A stretch of 64,000 nucleotides of DNA. Source: Linum tenue. Taxonomy: Eukaryota; Streptophyta; Magnoliopsida; Malpighiales; Linaceae. The notes under the pieces were generated by a model that was not told where the DNA came from, ran no database searches, and worked only from the letters and a program-made list of their open reading frames with translations. Both the position numbers and the translations under genes were made by a program. The DNA is taken from contig CAMGYJ010000006.1 in the NCBI GenBank assembly GCA_946122785.1, positions 47,016,066 to 47,080,065 on the forward strand, in the 5' to 3' direction. Within the stretch, counting starts at the first letter, position 1; each line of letters starts with the position of its first letter. Shown here piece by piece: positions 9,926-19,069 of the stretch.

Positions 9926-10512
9926 GTGAACGGCTATTTGCCGCCAACCAAATTGCTATTTGCCGCCAACCAAAAAAAAAAAAAAGTATATATGTACATC
10001 TTTGGTTAAGAAATTTCACAATCTACAACATATCCAACTTTAAGAAAACGTATTGAATCAGAAAAAATCGACGCTCGCCGGAAAAGTCGCCGGAAAACCA
10101 TCGGGAAAGCCCATCCTCGACGTAAACTGCGGACACGGATCCATGAATCATCACTAAGCAGGTGCGTCAACCTCCCGTCGTCCTCAATCGTCGGAAAACA
10201 AGTAAGTTTACTTTTTCCGGCAAGTTTTTCAATTTTCCGGCAATTTTTTCAGTTTTCCGGCGAAAAAACACGGTGGGCAGAAAAAAATTTGCGGCCGGTC
10301 GCCGAACGCGCCGCCGGAAAAATTCACGGCGGCGCGTTCGGCGACCGGCCGAAAAAAATTTGCGGCCGGAGCGACGACGGGCCGAAAAAATATTTCGGCC
10401 GGGCGTCGCGCCGGCCGCAAAAAAGTTTCGGTCCGGCGGCGCACCGGCCACAAGATTTTTTTTTTTTAGTTGGCGGCAAATAGCAATTTGTTTGGCGGCA
10501 AATAGCAAGCCC
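9926..10512. mobile_element. MULE-type MITE in the Copia-2 LTR
   Basis: The terminal inverted repeats contain CTATTTGCCGCCAA twice at each end (9934-9974 and 10473-10506). Flanks TCTATTTAT (9917-9925) and CCTATTTAT (10513-10521) form a 9-bp target duplication with one mismatch, as in Mutator-like elements. The interior is rich in CCGGAAAA and GGCCGAAAAAA words and includes a perfect 23-bp hairpin (10293-10350). Open frames across it (Arg/Pro/Phe-rich on both strands) come from this simple repetition and are not genes. Confidence 0.75.
10293..10350. repeat. Perfect GC-rich hairpin inside the MITE
   Basis: The arms 10293-10315 and 10328-10350 are exact reverse complements (23 bp, starting GGCCGGTCGCCGAACGCG) separated by a 12-base loop. 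Each arm is bordered by the direct repeat AAAAAAATTTGCGGCCGG. Confidence 0.9.
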
Positions 10513-10759
10513 CCTATTTATACTACATTTCAGCCACTCTTCCACCGCAATTACACTTTCTGGTTACTTCCATATTTAATGTGCCAACCTACCTATGTCG
10601 GTTTAACCGACTTTGATTGTGGCTTACATATTTTCATTATTTAGTTAGTTACAATAATGCAACCAGCTTTTACAATAGCCACCCACGTAAGCTAGTTTCT
10701 AGGGTGTTCTTATTTTAATTGTTATTTTAATATTAAACTTTATTTTCAACACTCCCCCT

Positions 10760-13087
10760 TAAAGTTTAACGAACACGTCTTGCTTCAGCGACTTCGTGAA
10801 AATATCAGCAATCTGGTCTTCAGTTTTCACATATTTCAGCATCACTTCTTTGTGCTCCACACATTCTCTTAAGAAATGATATCTTGTATCAATATGCTTA
10901 CTGCGATCATGAAACACCGGATTCTTTGTTAACGCCAGAGCAGACTTATTATCAACATAAATCTCAGTTGACTCTTACTGTGTCATGTTCAATTCCTTTA
11001 GCAACTTTCTTAACCATATCGCGTGACACGCACACGATGTCGCAGCAACATACTCAGCTTCACAAGTTGACAGTGTCACGATAGCTTGCTTCTTTGAACT
11101 CCATGTGAAAGCTGTATATCCCAGGAAAAATACAAATCATGTAGTGCTCTTGCGATCATCGGGGTCTCCTGCCATATCACTATCGCAGTATCCAACCAAT
11201 GTGAAATTTTCTGACTTAGTATAAAGTAGACCATGATCGATTGTACCTTTAATGTAGCGCAGTATCCTCTTTGCAGCATTCCATTGTGACGTAGTTGGTG
11301 TCTCCATGTATCTGCTGACTAATCCAACTGTATAGAGAATATCTGGTCTGGTACAAGTCAGATATCTCAAGCTTCCGATAAGGCTTCTAAACTCCGTTGA
11401 GTTGACCTTCTCTTCTTTATCATCCTTGGATAACTTTAGTCCGCACTCTGCTTGTGTGCTCATAGGATTACAGTTTTCCATCATAAACTTCTTCAAGACC
11501 TCCTTGGCGAAGCCACTCTGTGAGATAAAAATTCCTTCCTCCTTTTGAGTTACTTCAATTCCAAGATAGTATGATATTAATCCAATGTCAGTCATCTCAT
11601 ATTCTCGAACCATCGTCTTCTGGAACTCTTCAAACATCTTAGGATCGTTGCCTGTGAAGACGGGATCGTCTACATATAGACAAACTATCAATATTGCTCC
11701 CCCTTGCACCTTGCATCATAAGTCATGCTCATGTGGGCATTTGCTGAATCCATTCTGCTGAAAGTACTTGTCAATCCTGCTATTCCAAGCTCTTGGTGCT
11801 TGTTTCAGACCATGCAATGCTTTCTTCAGCTTTAACACCTTATCTTCTTGACCTTCAACGACATATCCAGGGGGTTGCTCCACATAGATATCTTCCTCGA
11901 GATATCCATTCAGAAAAGCTGACTTCTCATCCATCTGATGTATCTTCCATCCATTTTGAGCAGCGAGAGATATCACCATCCTGATACTCTCCATTCTCGC
12001 CACGAGAGCAAATACTTAATTGTAGTCAATGCCTGGTCTCTGACTATATCCTTTAGCCACCAATCTTGCTTTATGCCTGACGACTTCTCCTTTTGCGTTC
12101 TTCTTCGCTTTAAATACCCACTTCACACAGATGGATTTTTGGTTCTCAGGGAGTGACACAAGCTCCCAAGTGTTGTTCTTCTCAATTGCTCCAATTTCTT
12201 CATCCATAACTTTCTTCCATTTTTCATCCTTCATGGCTTCTTCAACATCCACTAGTTCACTATCAATGAAATGGCAGTAAAGTATCAATTCATCACCTTC
12301 AATGGCTGTAGTTTCCTCATAAATTTCATCAAGTCTTCTATATTTTTGTGGTCTTTCTCGAGGACTTTCACTTGATTCTCCTTCTGGACTGGCAGGTTCT
12401 CTGTGACTGGGTGGACTTGTCACAGGTGTAGCTGTGTGGTTCATTATCACTTTCATCCATAGTGAATGGATAAAAAGTATAACTCTTCTTTGCATCAGCA
12501 GTCCAGTCCCATGTTGCTTCTTCATCAACTACCACGTCTCTGCTGATGATCAACTTCTCTTCCACGGGATCAAACATTTTGTAACCTTTTGAGTGTTCTG
12601 AGTATCCCAAGAATATGTACTTCTTGCTTTTGTCATCCAACTTCTTCCTTTCTTGATCAGGTACGTGCAAATATCCGACACTTCCGAAGACTCGGAGGTG
12701 AAAGATTGTGGGTTTCCTTCCGCTCCATGCTTATTGGGGTGTTTGATTCCAAACACTCTTTGTTGGTGACCTGTTCAGCGGGTAGACTGCACAATCAACA
12801 GCTTCAGCCCATAGCTCCTTTGGCAGGTTCTTGCTCTTCATCATGCTTCTCGCCATGTTGAGTACAGTTCGATTCTTCCTCTCAACAACTCCATTATGCT
12901 GTGGGGACCTTGGGACTGAGAGAAACCTGCGAATTCCTTGATATTCACAGAACCTTCTGAACTTCTTGAGCATAAATTCTCCACCTCTATCTTATCTCAT
13001 GGCTTTAATGTAGAGGCCACTTTCATTTTCCACGAGCATCTTAAACTTTTTGAAAGCTTCAAATGTGTCTGACTTCTGCTTCAAAAA
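10760..13087 (-). pseudogene. Copia-2 integrase end, reverse transcriptase and RNase H
   Basis: Broken minus-strand frames run in the standard Copia order. 12731-12973 has the integrase core ('SPQHNGVVERKNRTVLNMAR', with the catalytic Glu). 12368-12670 has the post-core region. 12016-12528 has the start of reverse transcriptase ('KWVFKAKKNAKGEVVRHKAR'). 11716-12003 has 'KSAFLNGYLEEDIYVEQPPG'. 11137-11709 has the catalytic 'YVDD' at about residue 13, and 'YCDSDMAGDPDDRKST' of RNase H. RNase H continues to about 10760 ('KQAIVTLSTCEAEYVA', 'DNKSALALT'). Frameshifts near 12520, 12005 and 11712 and several stops break it. Confidence 0.88.
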
Positions 13088-14326
13088 TTATACCCATGTC
13101 TTTCTACTGTAGTCATCAATGAACAATAGGAAGTATTTGTTCTTGCCAAATGATGTTGGAGTGATCGGACCACAGAGATCAGCATGGACCAGTTCAAGTG
13201 GTGCTTTACCTCTTGATAGGGACTCCTTCGGGAAACTTGCCCTGAATTGCTCTCCAACTAAGCATCCTTCACACAACTGGTCTGGATGATTGATCACTGG
13301 CAGACGATGCACCATCTTCTTCTGACCGAGCAACTTCAGGCCTCCAAAATTTAGATGGCCATACCTTAGATGCCATAACCATGTTGTGTCTTTCACACAT
13401 GCTTTCAAACACTTCGCCATTTTAGTCTGAATGCTCAGCGTAAACATTCTGTTTCTTGACATTGGAACTCTGGCCAACAACTGCTTTTTCTCATTTAGCA
13501 GCTCCAATTGACGATTCACCATGTGGACTTCATAATTTTTCTCCATCAGCTGACCCAAACTCAGGATGTTACTAGTCATGTCCGGGACATAGTACACATC
13601 ACTGATAAATTGTCGTGAGCCATTCTTGAGCCGGATGAGTATTGTTCCTCTCCCTTTGATAGGAACCTTCGAGGAGTCTCCAAATACGACATTTCCTTTC
13701 ACTGATTCATCCATATCCACGATCATGTTTCTTTTTCCACACATGTGATTGCTTGTTGCATTATCTAGATACCACATGTTGTCTTTCGGTTTCTCATCTC
13801 CTTGATGTGAAAGCATCAAAGTGCCTTCGACCTTTTCTTCCTGCACGTTGTTTGCTGTCTCCTCCACTTCTTTAGGCGGGCTCCAACATTCCGATGCACA
13901 ATGCCCGTACTTCGAGGAATTATAGCACTGGACGTTGGATTTATCACGACCTTCATTTAATCTCCAACTTCCTCTTCCACATCCACGACCACGACCTCTG
14001 CCTCTAGTGGACGTTTCATAGTTCGTGGTGAAATTTCCTCCGTCTCTGCTTTGATATGCTCCTCGAACTCTGCCTCTTCCTCTGCCTCTGCCTCGACCTC
14101 TGTACTGACCTCCTCCTCGGGCACCTTCTTTCTCTTCAGTGGTAGCTTTTGTAGCTAACACTTGTTCTGACGATTCTTCATTTCTTTTATTTAGTCTTTC
14201 TTCTCTGGCTTGTAATGAACCGATGACTTCATCAAACATCATTTTTGACACGTCCTTAGCTTCCTCCATGGCCACCACCACATAATCGAATTTTGGTAAT
14301 AATGACCGTAGAATTTTCTCCACCAC
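13088..14326 (-). pseudogene. Copia-2 gag end, protease and integrase start
   Basis: This 412-residue open frame continues gag after a stop. It contains an Arg-Gly-rich stretch (residues about 75-125). The zinc knuckle at about residue 134 is 'CYNSSKYGHCASEC', in which the second Cys is Ser. The protease motif is 'WYLDNATSNHMCG', where the usual Gly-Ala after Asp-x is Ala-Thr. The integrase zinc domain has 'HLRYGHL' and 'CEGC', followed by 'VHADLCGPI' with the first catalytic Asp and 'LLFIDDYSR'. It ends in a stop inside the integrase. The altered knuckle and protease suggest inactivity even apart from the stops. Confidence 0.88.
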
Positions 14327-14341
14327 TTTGGTCTCTTCAAT

Positions 14342-14797
14342 TTACTCCCCATACTGCTTCAGTTTGCTGGCGATAGACTTCACACGGACGGTGTAATCTG
14401 AAACAGATTCATCTTCCTTCATTTTCATGGCTTCAAAATCTCCCCTGAGTGTCTGAAGTCGAACCTTCTTTACTGGTTCCACGCCTTGGATTTCCTTTTG
14501 CAGAATCTCCCATGCTTCCTTTGCTGTGGTAGCATCTGCTATTTTATCAAACATCGATTCATCAAGACATTGATGAATTAGAGTGAGTGTCTTTTGATCA
14601 CTCTTTCTATTTTTTCTCAATACCTCCTTTTCAGCAGGAGATAACCGAGAATCCTCAATGGGAATCTCGTAACCTTTCTCAACAATATCCCAAGCATCTT
14701 GGGATCCCAGCAAGGCTCTCACACGGATACACCAATTTTTGTAATTGGTTTTGGTAAGGTGGGGGAATTGAATGGGGAAACTAGATTTTTCGGCCAT
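14342..14797 (-). pseudogene. Copia-2 gag (UBN2-type)
   Basis: This 151-residue frame begins with ATG at 14797, about 110 bases after the primer-binding site. It matches the Copia gag capsid-like domain (UBN2 family): 'LTKTNYKNWCIRVRALLGSQ' at residues 14-33, then 'AKEAWEILQKE' and 'RLQTLRGDFEAMKM'. An in-frame TAA at 14342-14344 ends it, and the same frame continues as 'VVEKILRSLLPKFD' in the next frame downstream. It would form the virus-like particle inside the cell. Confidence 0.9.
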
Positions 14798-14892
14798 GGG
14801 ACAATCGTGATAACAAAAACACGAGAAATTCTTTTCTAATGTGGAAGTTCAGACTACGCTGCAACCACTGAGCATACTCAGAAATAACTCAG

Positions 14893-14904
14893 GCTCTGAT
14901 ACCA
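14893..14904 (-). promoter_or_regulatory. Primer-binding site of Copia-2
   Basis: GCTCTGATACCA on the plus strand is TGGTATCAGAGC on the coding strand, complementary to initiator methionine tRNA. It lies three bases inside the 5' LTR boundary at 14908. Confidence 0.9.
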
Positions 14905-14907
14905 CTT

Positions 14908-15132
14908 TGTTGGAAATAAATTAATTATTTTCTTTTAACTCAAAGTTAATGGTGGGCTTTTGGATGAGCTCGTTGGTTGAGCTATAAGAATTGAAAGTTG
15001 GGGATTTTGTTTGGAGAAGAGAATTGGGAGAGGGTTTTAGGAATGGAGGATTCTTTTATTGTCTTTTTCTTTTCTTCTTGGCTCTACTGCTTTGGATACA
15101 TCTCCAGACCCTATATTTATACTACATTTCAG
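14908..15132 (-). repeat. 5' LTR of Copia-2, first part
   Basis: It begins TGTTGGAAATAAATT at 14908 and matches the left LTR to CTACATTTCAG at 15132, where the PMD-carrying MULE inserted. The last nine bases (ACATTTCAG) are the target duplication. Confidence 0.92.
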
Positions 15133-15222
15133 GGAAAAAATCCCACTGTACACACGTTATTAAAAAAAATTCCCAAAATACATAAGTTATAAAAAAAATT
15201 CCCAAAGTACACATGTTTGGCA

Positions 15223-15639
15223 TTCACCGTTTTTGACAAACGCAGTGAAGGTATTCACCGCGTTTGATAAAAACGGTGAACATTTCACCGTTTTAAATAA
15301 AAACGGTGATGCCTTCACCGCTTTTAATAAAAACGGTGAAGGCTTCACCGTTTTAAACAGAAACGGTGAAGACTTCACCGTTTTTATTAAACGCGGTGAA
15401 GGAGCTGACGTGGACAAACGCGGGGTATTCACCGCGTTAGACAAACACGGTGAATACCCCGTGTTTGTTTACGTCAGCAATCCGGGCCAATTTGCTATCA
15501 CCGTGGCCGTTGGATGCGGTGAGGCGCGGATCTTGGTTTTCTTCCCACGATCCGACGCCTCACAACACGCCACGTCCCCTAGATATACACCGCGTTTGTT
15601 GACAGCGGTGAGTTCACCGCGTTTGACTAACGCGGTGAA
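15223..15639. repeat. Array of 27-bp palindromic units, left terminal repeat
   Basis: Eight units share the arms TTCACCG and CGGTGAA around a variable 13-base centre (for example 15250-15276). Six lie close together at the left, one near 15428 and one at 15613-15639. The centre often begins TTTT or CGTTT and ends AAAA or AAACG, so pairing extends beyond the arms. Open frames across it (repeated Thr-Val-Lys and Asn-Gly-Glu) are artefacts. Confidence 0.9.
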
Positions 15640-15686
15640 AGCCCTCCAATTGAATGCTGCGCAGGCTCCTCCCCCCTTCCCCCAAC

Positions 15687-15694
15687 TATAAATA
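15687..15694 (+). promoter_or_regulatory. TATA box of the PMD gene
   Basis: TATAAATA preceded by AAC and followed by CCCCC lies downstream of the left palindromic array, about 350 bases before the first clear PMD exon. The matching site on the other side of the element has the same CTATAAATACCC core. Confidence 0.7.
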
Positions 15695-16038
15695 CCCCCT
15701 TCCCCTTTCACTTTCAACTCACCCCACAAACAATTCACTTCTTTCTCCCTCAATTTATCCGCTCTAGTCTCGTTCTAAGTATGCTCTGTGGTTGCGGCTA
15801 AGTCCGATCTTCCACATCAGAAAGAATTACTAGAGTTTGACCCTAAAGCCCCCGTCCCGCCAAGTTCCCGTCCCTTACAAACCTAAAATCGTCGAACCTC
15901 TGTCCGGCCTACGCCAAAAAATGGACGAAGAGGCTCTTCGTGTAGGTTTTTGGTTTATGAATTTTTTTTAATTGAAACAATTTGATTTTTTGTTTTTTTT
16001 TTATCAAAACAATCTCTGATTTCATTACTTTTTTATAG

Positions 16039-18395
16039 ATGGGTGCCGAGATATACGATCCTCGATTGTATATCCATTATGGCCCAAGGGATGCGAGTCT
16101 CTTAACCGATCAAGAAGCTCATCGCTCTCGTGCTATTTGGGATAACTATCCGGTAATTTTTTGAGTATTCTTGCTTTATTTTATTATTTTCTAAGGTTTT
16201 ATTTTGCTTTATTTAATCTAATAAATTGTTATTTTTCCTATTTGTTTTAGGAATCGCTTGTTCCCGTGGTTCATAAAGGGACCAATAACTTGCCCGCTTG
16301 GCATCCAAGGTTGGAGCCCTACATAGCGAGGACCGGTTTGGGAATGTTGCGCCATTTCTTGCGGATCGAGATCGACAACGATCTGCTTACGGCAATGGCG
16401 GAACGATGGCGTCCCGAAACCCATACATTCCACCTTCCGGAGGGGGAAATGACGATCACCCTCAAAGACGTGGCGATCCTCACCGGGCTTCCTATTTCTG
16501 GAGATGCAGTCATTGGTTCCACGACCAAACCCGAAGGAGGTTGGGGGCCGCTCATACGTGATCGTTTGGGCTTCGACATGCCGACCACCACACCAATTCA
16601 AGGACGGGGGCATCCACCGTTGAATGCGGGGCAAGTGTCGGTCCCGTGGCTGGTATCTCACATCCAGCAAGAGGTGGAAATCAATGACGAGACACCGGAA
16701 GAACAAGTCGAGCGCTACGCCCGCATCTACCTCATCGGTTTGGTGGGTGGATTTTTGTTCCCCGACAAGTCCAACCGGTGGATTCAAGGCATATGGTTGC
16801 CATTGCTCACTGGTGACTGGGATGCAATTGGAGAGAAGAGTTGGGGATCGGCCGTGCTAGCGGGCGTATACCGGGAGCTGTGTACTTGCTCGAAGGTTGG
16901 GGCAAAGCAAGCTGGTGCTGCGATGTTCATCCTGCAACTGTGGGTATGGGAGCATCTACCGATGTTCGCACCTGCCGACCCACGTCCATACCGGAGAAAC
17001 GATGATGAACTCAACTTTCTGCAAAATCTCCCCTACGGTGTCAAGTAAGTTTATTTCGTACTGAGCCCAATTTAATTTTGATTGTGTACTTAGCTAGATT
17101 TAAATTGAATTTATTCTGTAATTTTGATTGCATGCTTAACTAGATTTAAATTGAATTTATTCCGTACTTAGCCCAATTTAATTTTGATTGCATGCTTAGC
17201 TAGATTTTAATTTTATTTATTACGTACTTAGACCAATTTAATTTATTATATGCTTAGCTATATTTCAACTAAATTGAATCCGTACTTTTACTTACAAGGT
17301 GGATAGGAGCAAATACGAATGACCATCAACCTGAGCATTCGTTATTGTTTTATCGTTCTGAGTTAGATAAACCATGGTGGAATCAGGTAATCATATTTTG
17401 TCCATATTTGAACAAGTTAAATTTTGTCAATGTAAATGGTCATTAATTCCGAATTTTTTAATGAATATAGGTTATATGGGATCCATATCCACGTGAAGTG
17501 GGTGAGCTGCATCATCTTAGGCACCCTCTGGATCACGAGACGTGGTTGTGCAAAGTGCCATTGATCTGCTGGCACATGGTGGAATGGCACCTACCCGATC
17601 GATCTTTGAGGCAATATCGAATGGAGCAACCCATTCCACAAGACCCGCCAGCCGGTTTCAGGGAGCTACATGCTATTGACCTCCGACACACTGCAAAGAA
17701 CTGGGTGCTAAAGCATGGATTCTACATCAACATCTGGGAGAATCGGTCCCAATGGGTGGTGCAAGGGATGCCGGAGACGAGACCGATGGGCTACCACGAT
17801 GGATACATGCAGTGGTATCGGAAGTTCACCATGAGATGGGTGTCAAAGCAAGGTGCTGTGATGGGGTCGTTGGTAAGTCATCCTAATCTCCCTCATTCAA
17901 AAATCTATTTATTTTAAGGTTTAGTTAATTTGATAAGATAAGTGCTTTCCTTAGGTTGATGGTTTGGAACATGCCAAGTACACCCTCGAGAGTGCTCCAA
18001 CCATGGATGAGCGGAAGACTAATTGGTTGACCCGACTTATGAACAACCTCCTGAGTTGTACAAGAGAGCAAAGGAGGGATGTCGTGGCATATCCTCCCGT
18101 TCCTGCCCCGGCACGACCCTCATTCCGTGATGATGCACCCATTGTGCCCCCGGTTGAGCCCCCACGAAGGAGCAAACGCAGGCCTCTACCTACATTCGAT
18201 GAGGTGCGTACAACTCAAGAAACCGAGATCCCTGAACCGTTCGAGTACCAGTGGGCACCTACAGCGGAAGCCGGTGGAGGGTCATCGAGTCGTGGAGCAT
18301 CTCAGGAGTGGGACACTTTCTCTCATGGGTTCTCTCAATTCCAACATCAGCAACAGAGTTCGATGTATCAGACCCCGCAACAACAAACTCCGTAA
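16039..18395 (+). CDS. Plant mobile domain (PMD) protein, MAIN-like
   Basis: Five exons join in frame: 16039-16152, 16251-17044, 17299-17386, 17471-17872 and 17955-18395, each with GT-AG borders. The protein starts 'MGAEIYDPRLYIHYGPRDAS'. Exon 2 has the PMD core: 'HPRLEPYIARTGLGMLRHF', 'TFHLPEGEMTITLKDVAILT' and 'GLPISGD'. Exon 4 continues with 'HHLRHPLDHETWL' and 'WHMVEWHLPDRSLRQYRM'. The start is uncertain; a small upstream exon with ATG at 15920 (donor at 15941) is possible. The PMD family (MAIN, MAIL1 and phosphatase 7 long-form relatives) acts in the plant nucleus in genome stability and silencing, and PMD genes also occur inside transposons. Here the gene lies between MULE termini, facing mudrA. 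The frame ends with TAA at 18393-18395, but the same frame continues to 18608 with a Pro-rich then Arg-Gly-rich tail. Confidence 0.85.
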
Positions 18396-18608
18396 CCTCC
18401 GATCATTCGCCAAGCTACCGCTCCATCTCAGCCACCACCACCACCATATGTAACCCCAGTTGGGGCTCGGGTCAAGAGAAACCCGCGACAAGCCGTTGAG
18501 CGAGCCCGCCAAGAAGCAGCGGCGGAAGGGGGAAGAAGGGGTCGAGGACGTCGTGGAGGACGAGGAGGAAGAGGTGGAGATGGGGGCCAAAATGAAGCAA
18601 ATGAGTGA
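18396..18608 (+). pseudogene. C-terminal tail of the PMD protein past a premature stop
   Basis: After the TAA at 18393-18395 the frame stays open for about 70 codons: 'QPPPPPYV', then 'KRNPRQAVERARQEAAAEG', then a run of RGRGRRGGRGGRGG type, ending with TGA at 18606-18608. An RGG-type tail would suit a nucleic-acid-binding protein. One stop codon separates it from the rest, so either a recent nonsense change or a genuine end at 18395 is possible. Confidence 0.6.
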
Positions 18609-19069
18609 ATTTATCGTTTTATCATTGTAGTGAACTATTAATGTTGTTTTTTTGCTTTTTAGGTGTTATTTGAGTTTGCATTGTCTAAAAACTATCCTAC
18701 GCACTTAAGTTATCGAATGAATTTTCTGTATCATTTTATCAAGAATCAGTATCTTCCCTCAACACGAAAAAGTTGGGAAAATCAACCACAATCGCATAGA
18801 ATTTTACAGATCCCAATTCCGATTCCAAACGAGTGAGATCAGTGACGTCAAAGCGCGATCGTAACGTTAAAGTAACTTTTGCGTACTAAAAACTAAAACG
18901 CGCGTATCTTATTCGTTTGTGGTCGAAATAACGAGCCGTTTGCGGTAGCGCGATCGTATCGACAAGGACAACATTTTAGAAACAACAAAATACTCAGAAT
19001 TCAGATGCAAACGGTAATGAAAAATTAAACAAGCGATCAATTTAGTAGCAGAATACAAGTAAATGCAAA
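18609..19069. other. Spacer between the converging PMD and mudrA genes
   Basis: No gene is visible. It must hold the 3' ends and polyadenylation signals of both converging genes, but I could not assign them with confidence. Confidence 0.5.

Larger units (their letters stand above)
9720..10751 (-). repeat. 3' LTR of Copia-2, with MITE
   Basis: This matches the right-hand LTR, including GGTGGGCTTTTGG at its start on this strand and CCACTCTTCCACCG later. It ends at 10751, next to CTCCCCCTTAAAG, which on the minus strand is the polypurine tract. A 587-base MITE accounts for the extra length. Confidence 0.9.

Noticed and set aside
10162..10644. Arg/Pro-rich 160-residue protein and overlapping frames
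   Set aside because: Low-complexity CCGG and AAAAAA words inside a MITE keep several frames open on both strands. No domain is visible.
15223..15639. CRISPR-like array
   Set aside because: The units are regular and palindromic, but they are in plant MULE ends, lack conserved direct repeats with unique spacers of fixed length, and have no cas genes nearby.
15187..15691. Repeat-protein genes on both strands (Thr-Val-Lys or Asn-Gly-Glu repeats)
   Set aside because: These frames are read through the palindromic array; the amino-acid repeats mirror the DNA units and appear on both strands.
16218..17014. Minus-strand genes opposite the PMD exons
   Set aside because: They are shadows of the plus-strand PMD frame, which has clear domain sequence and splice sites.
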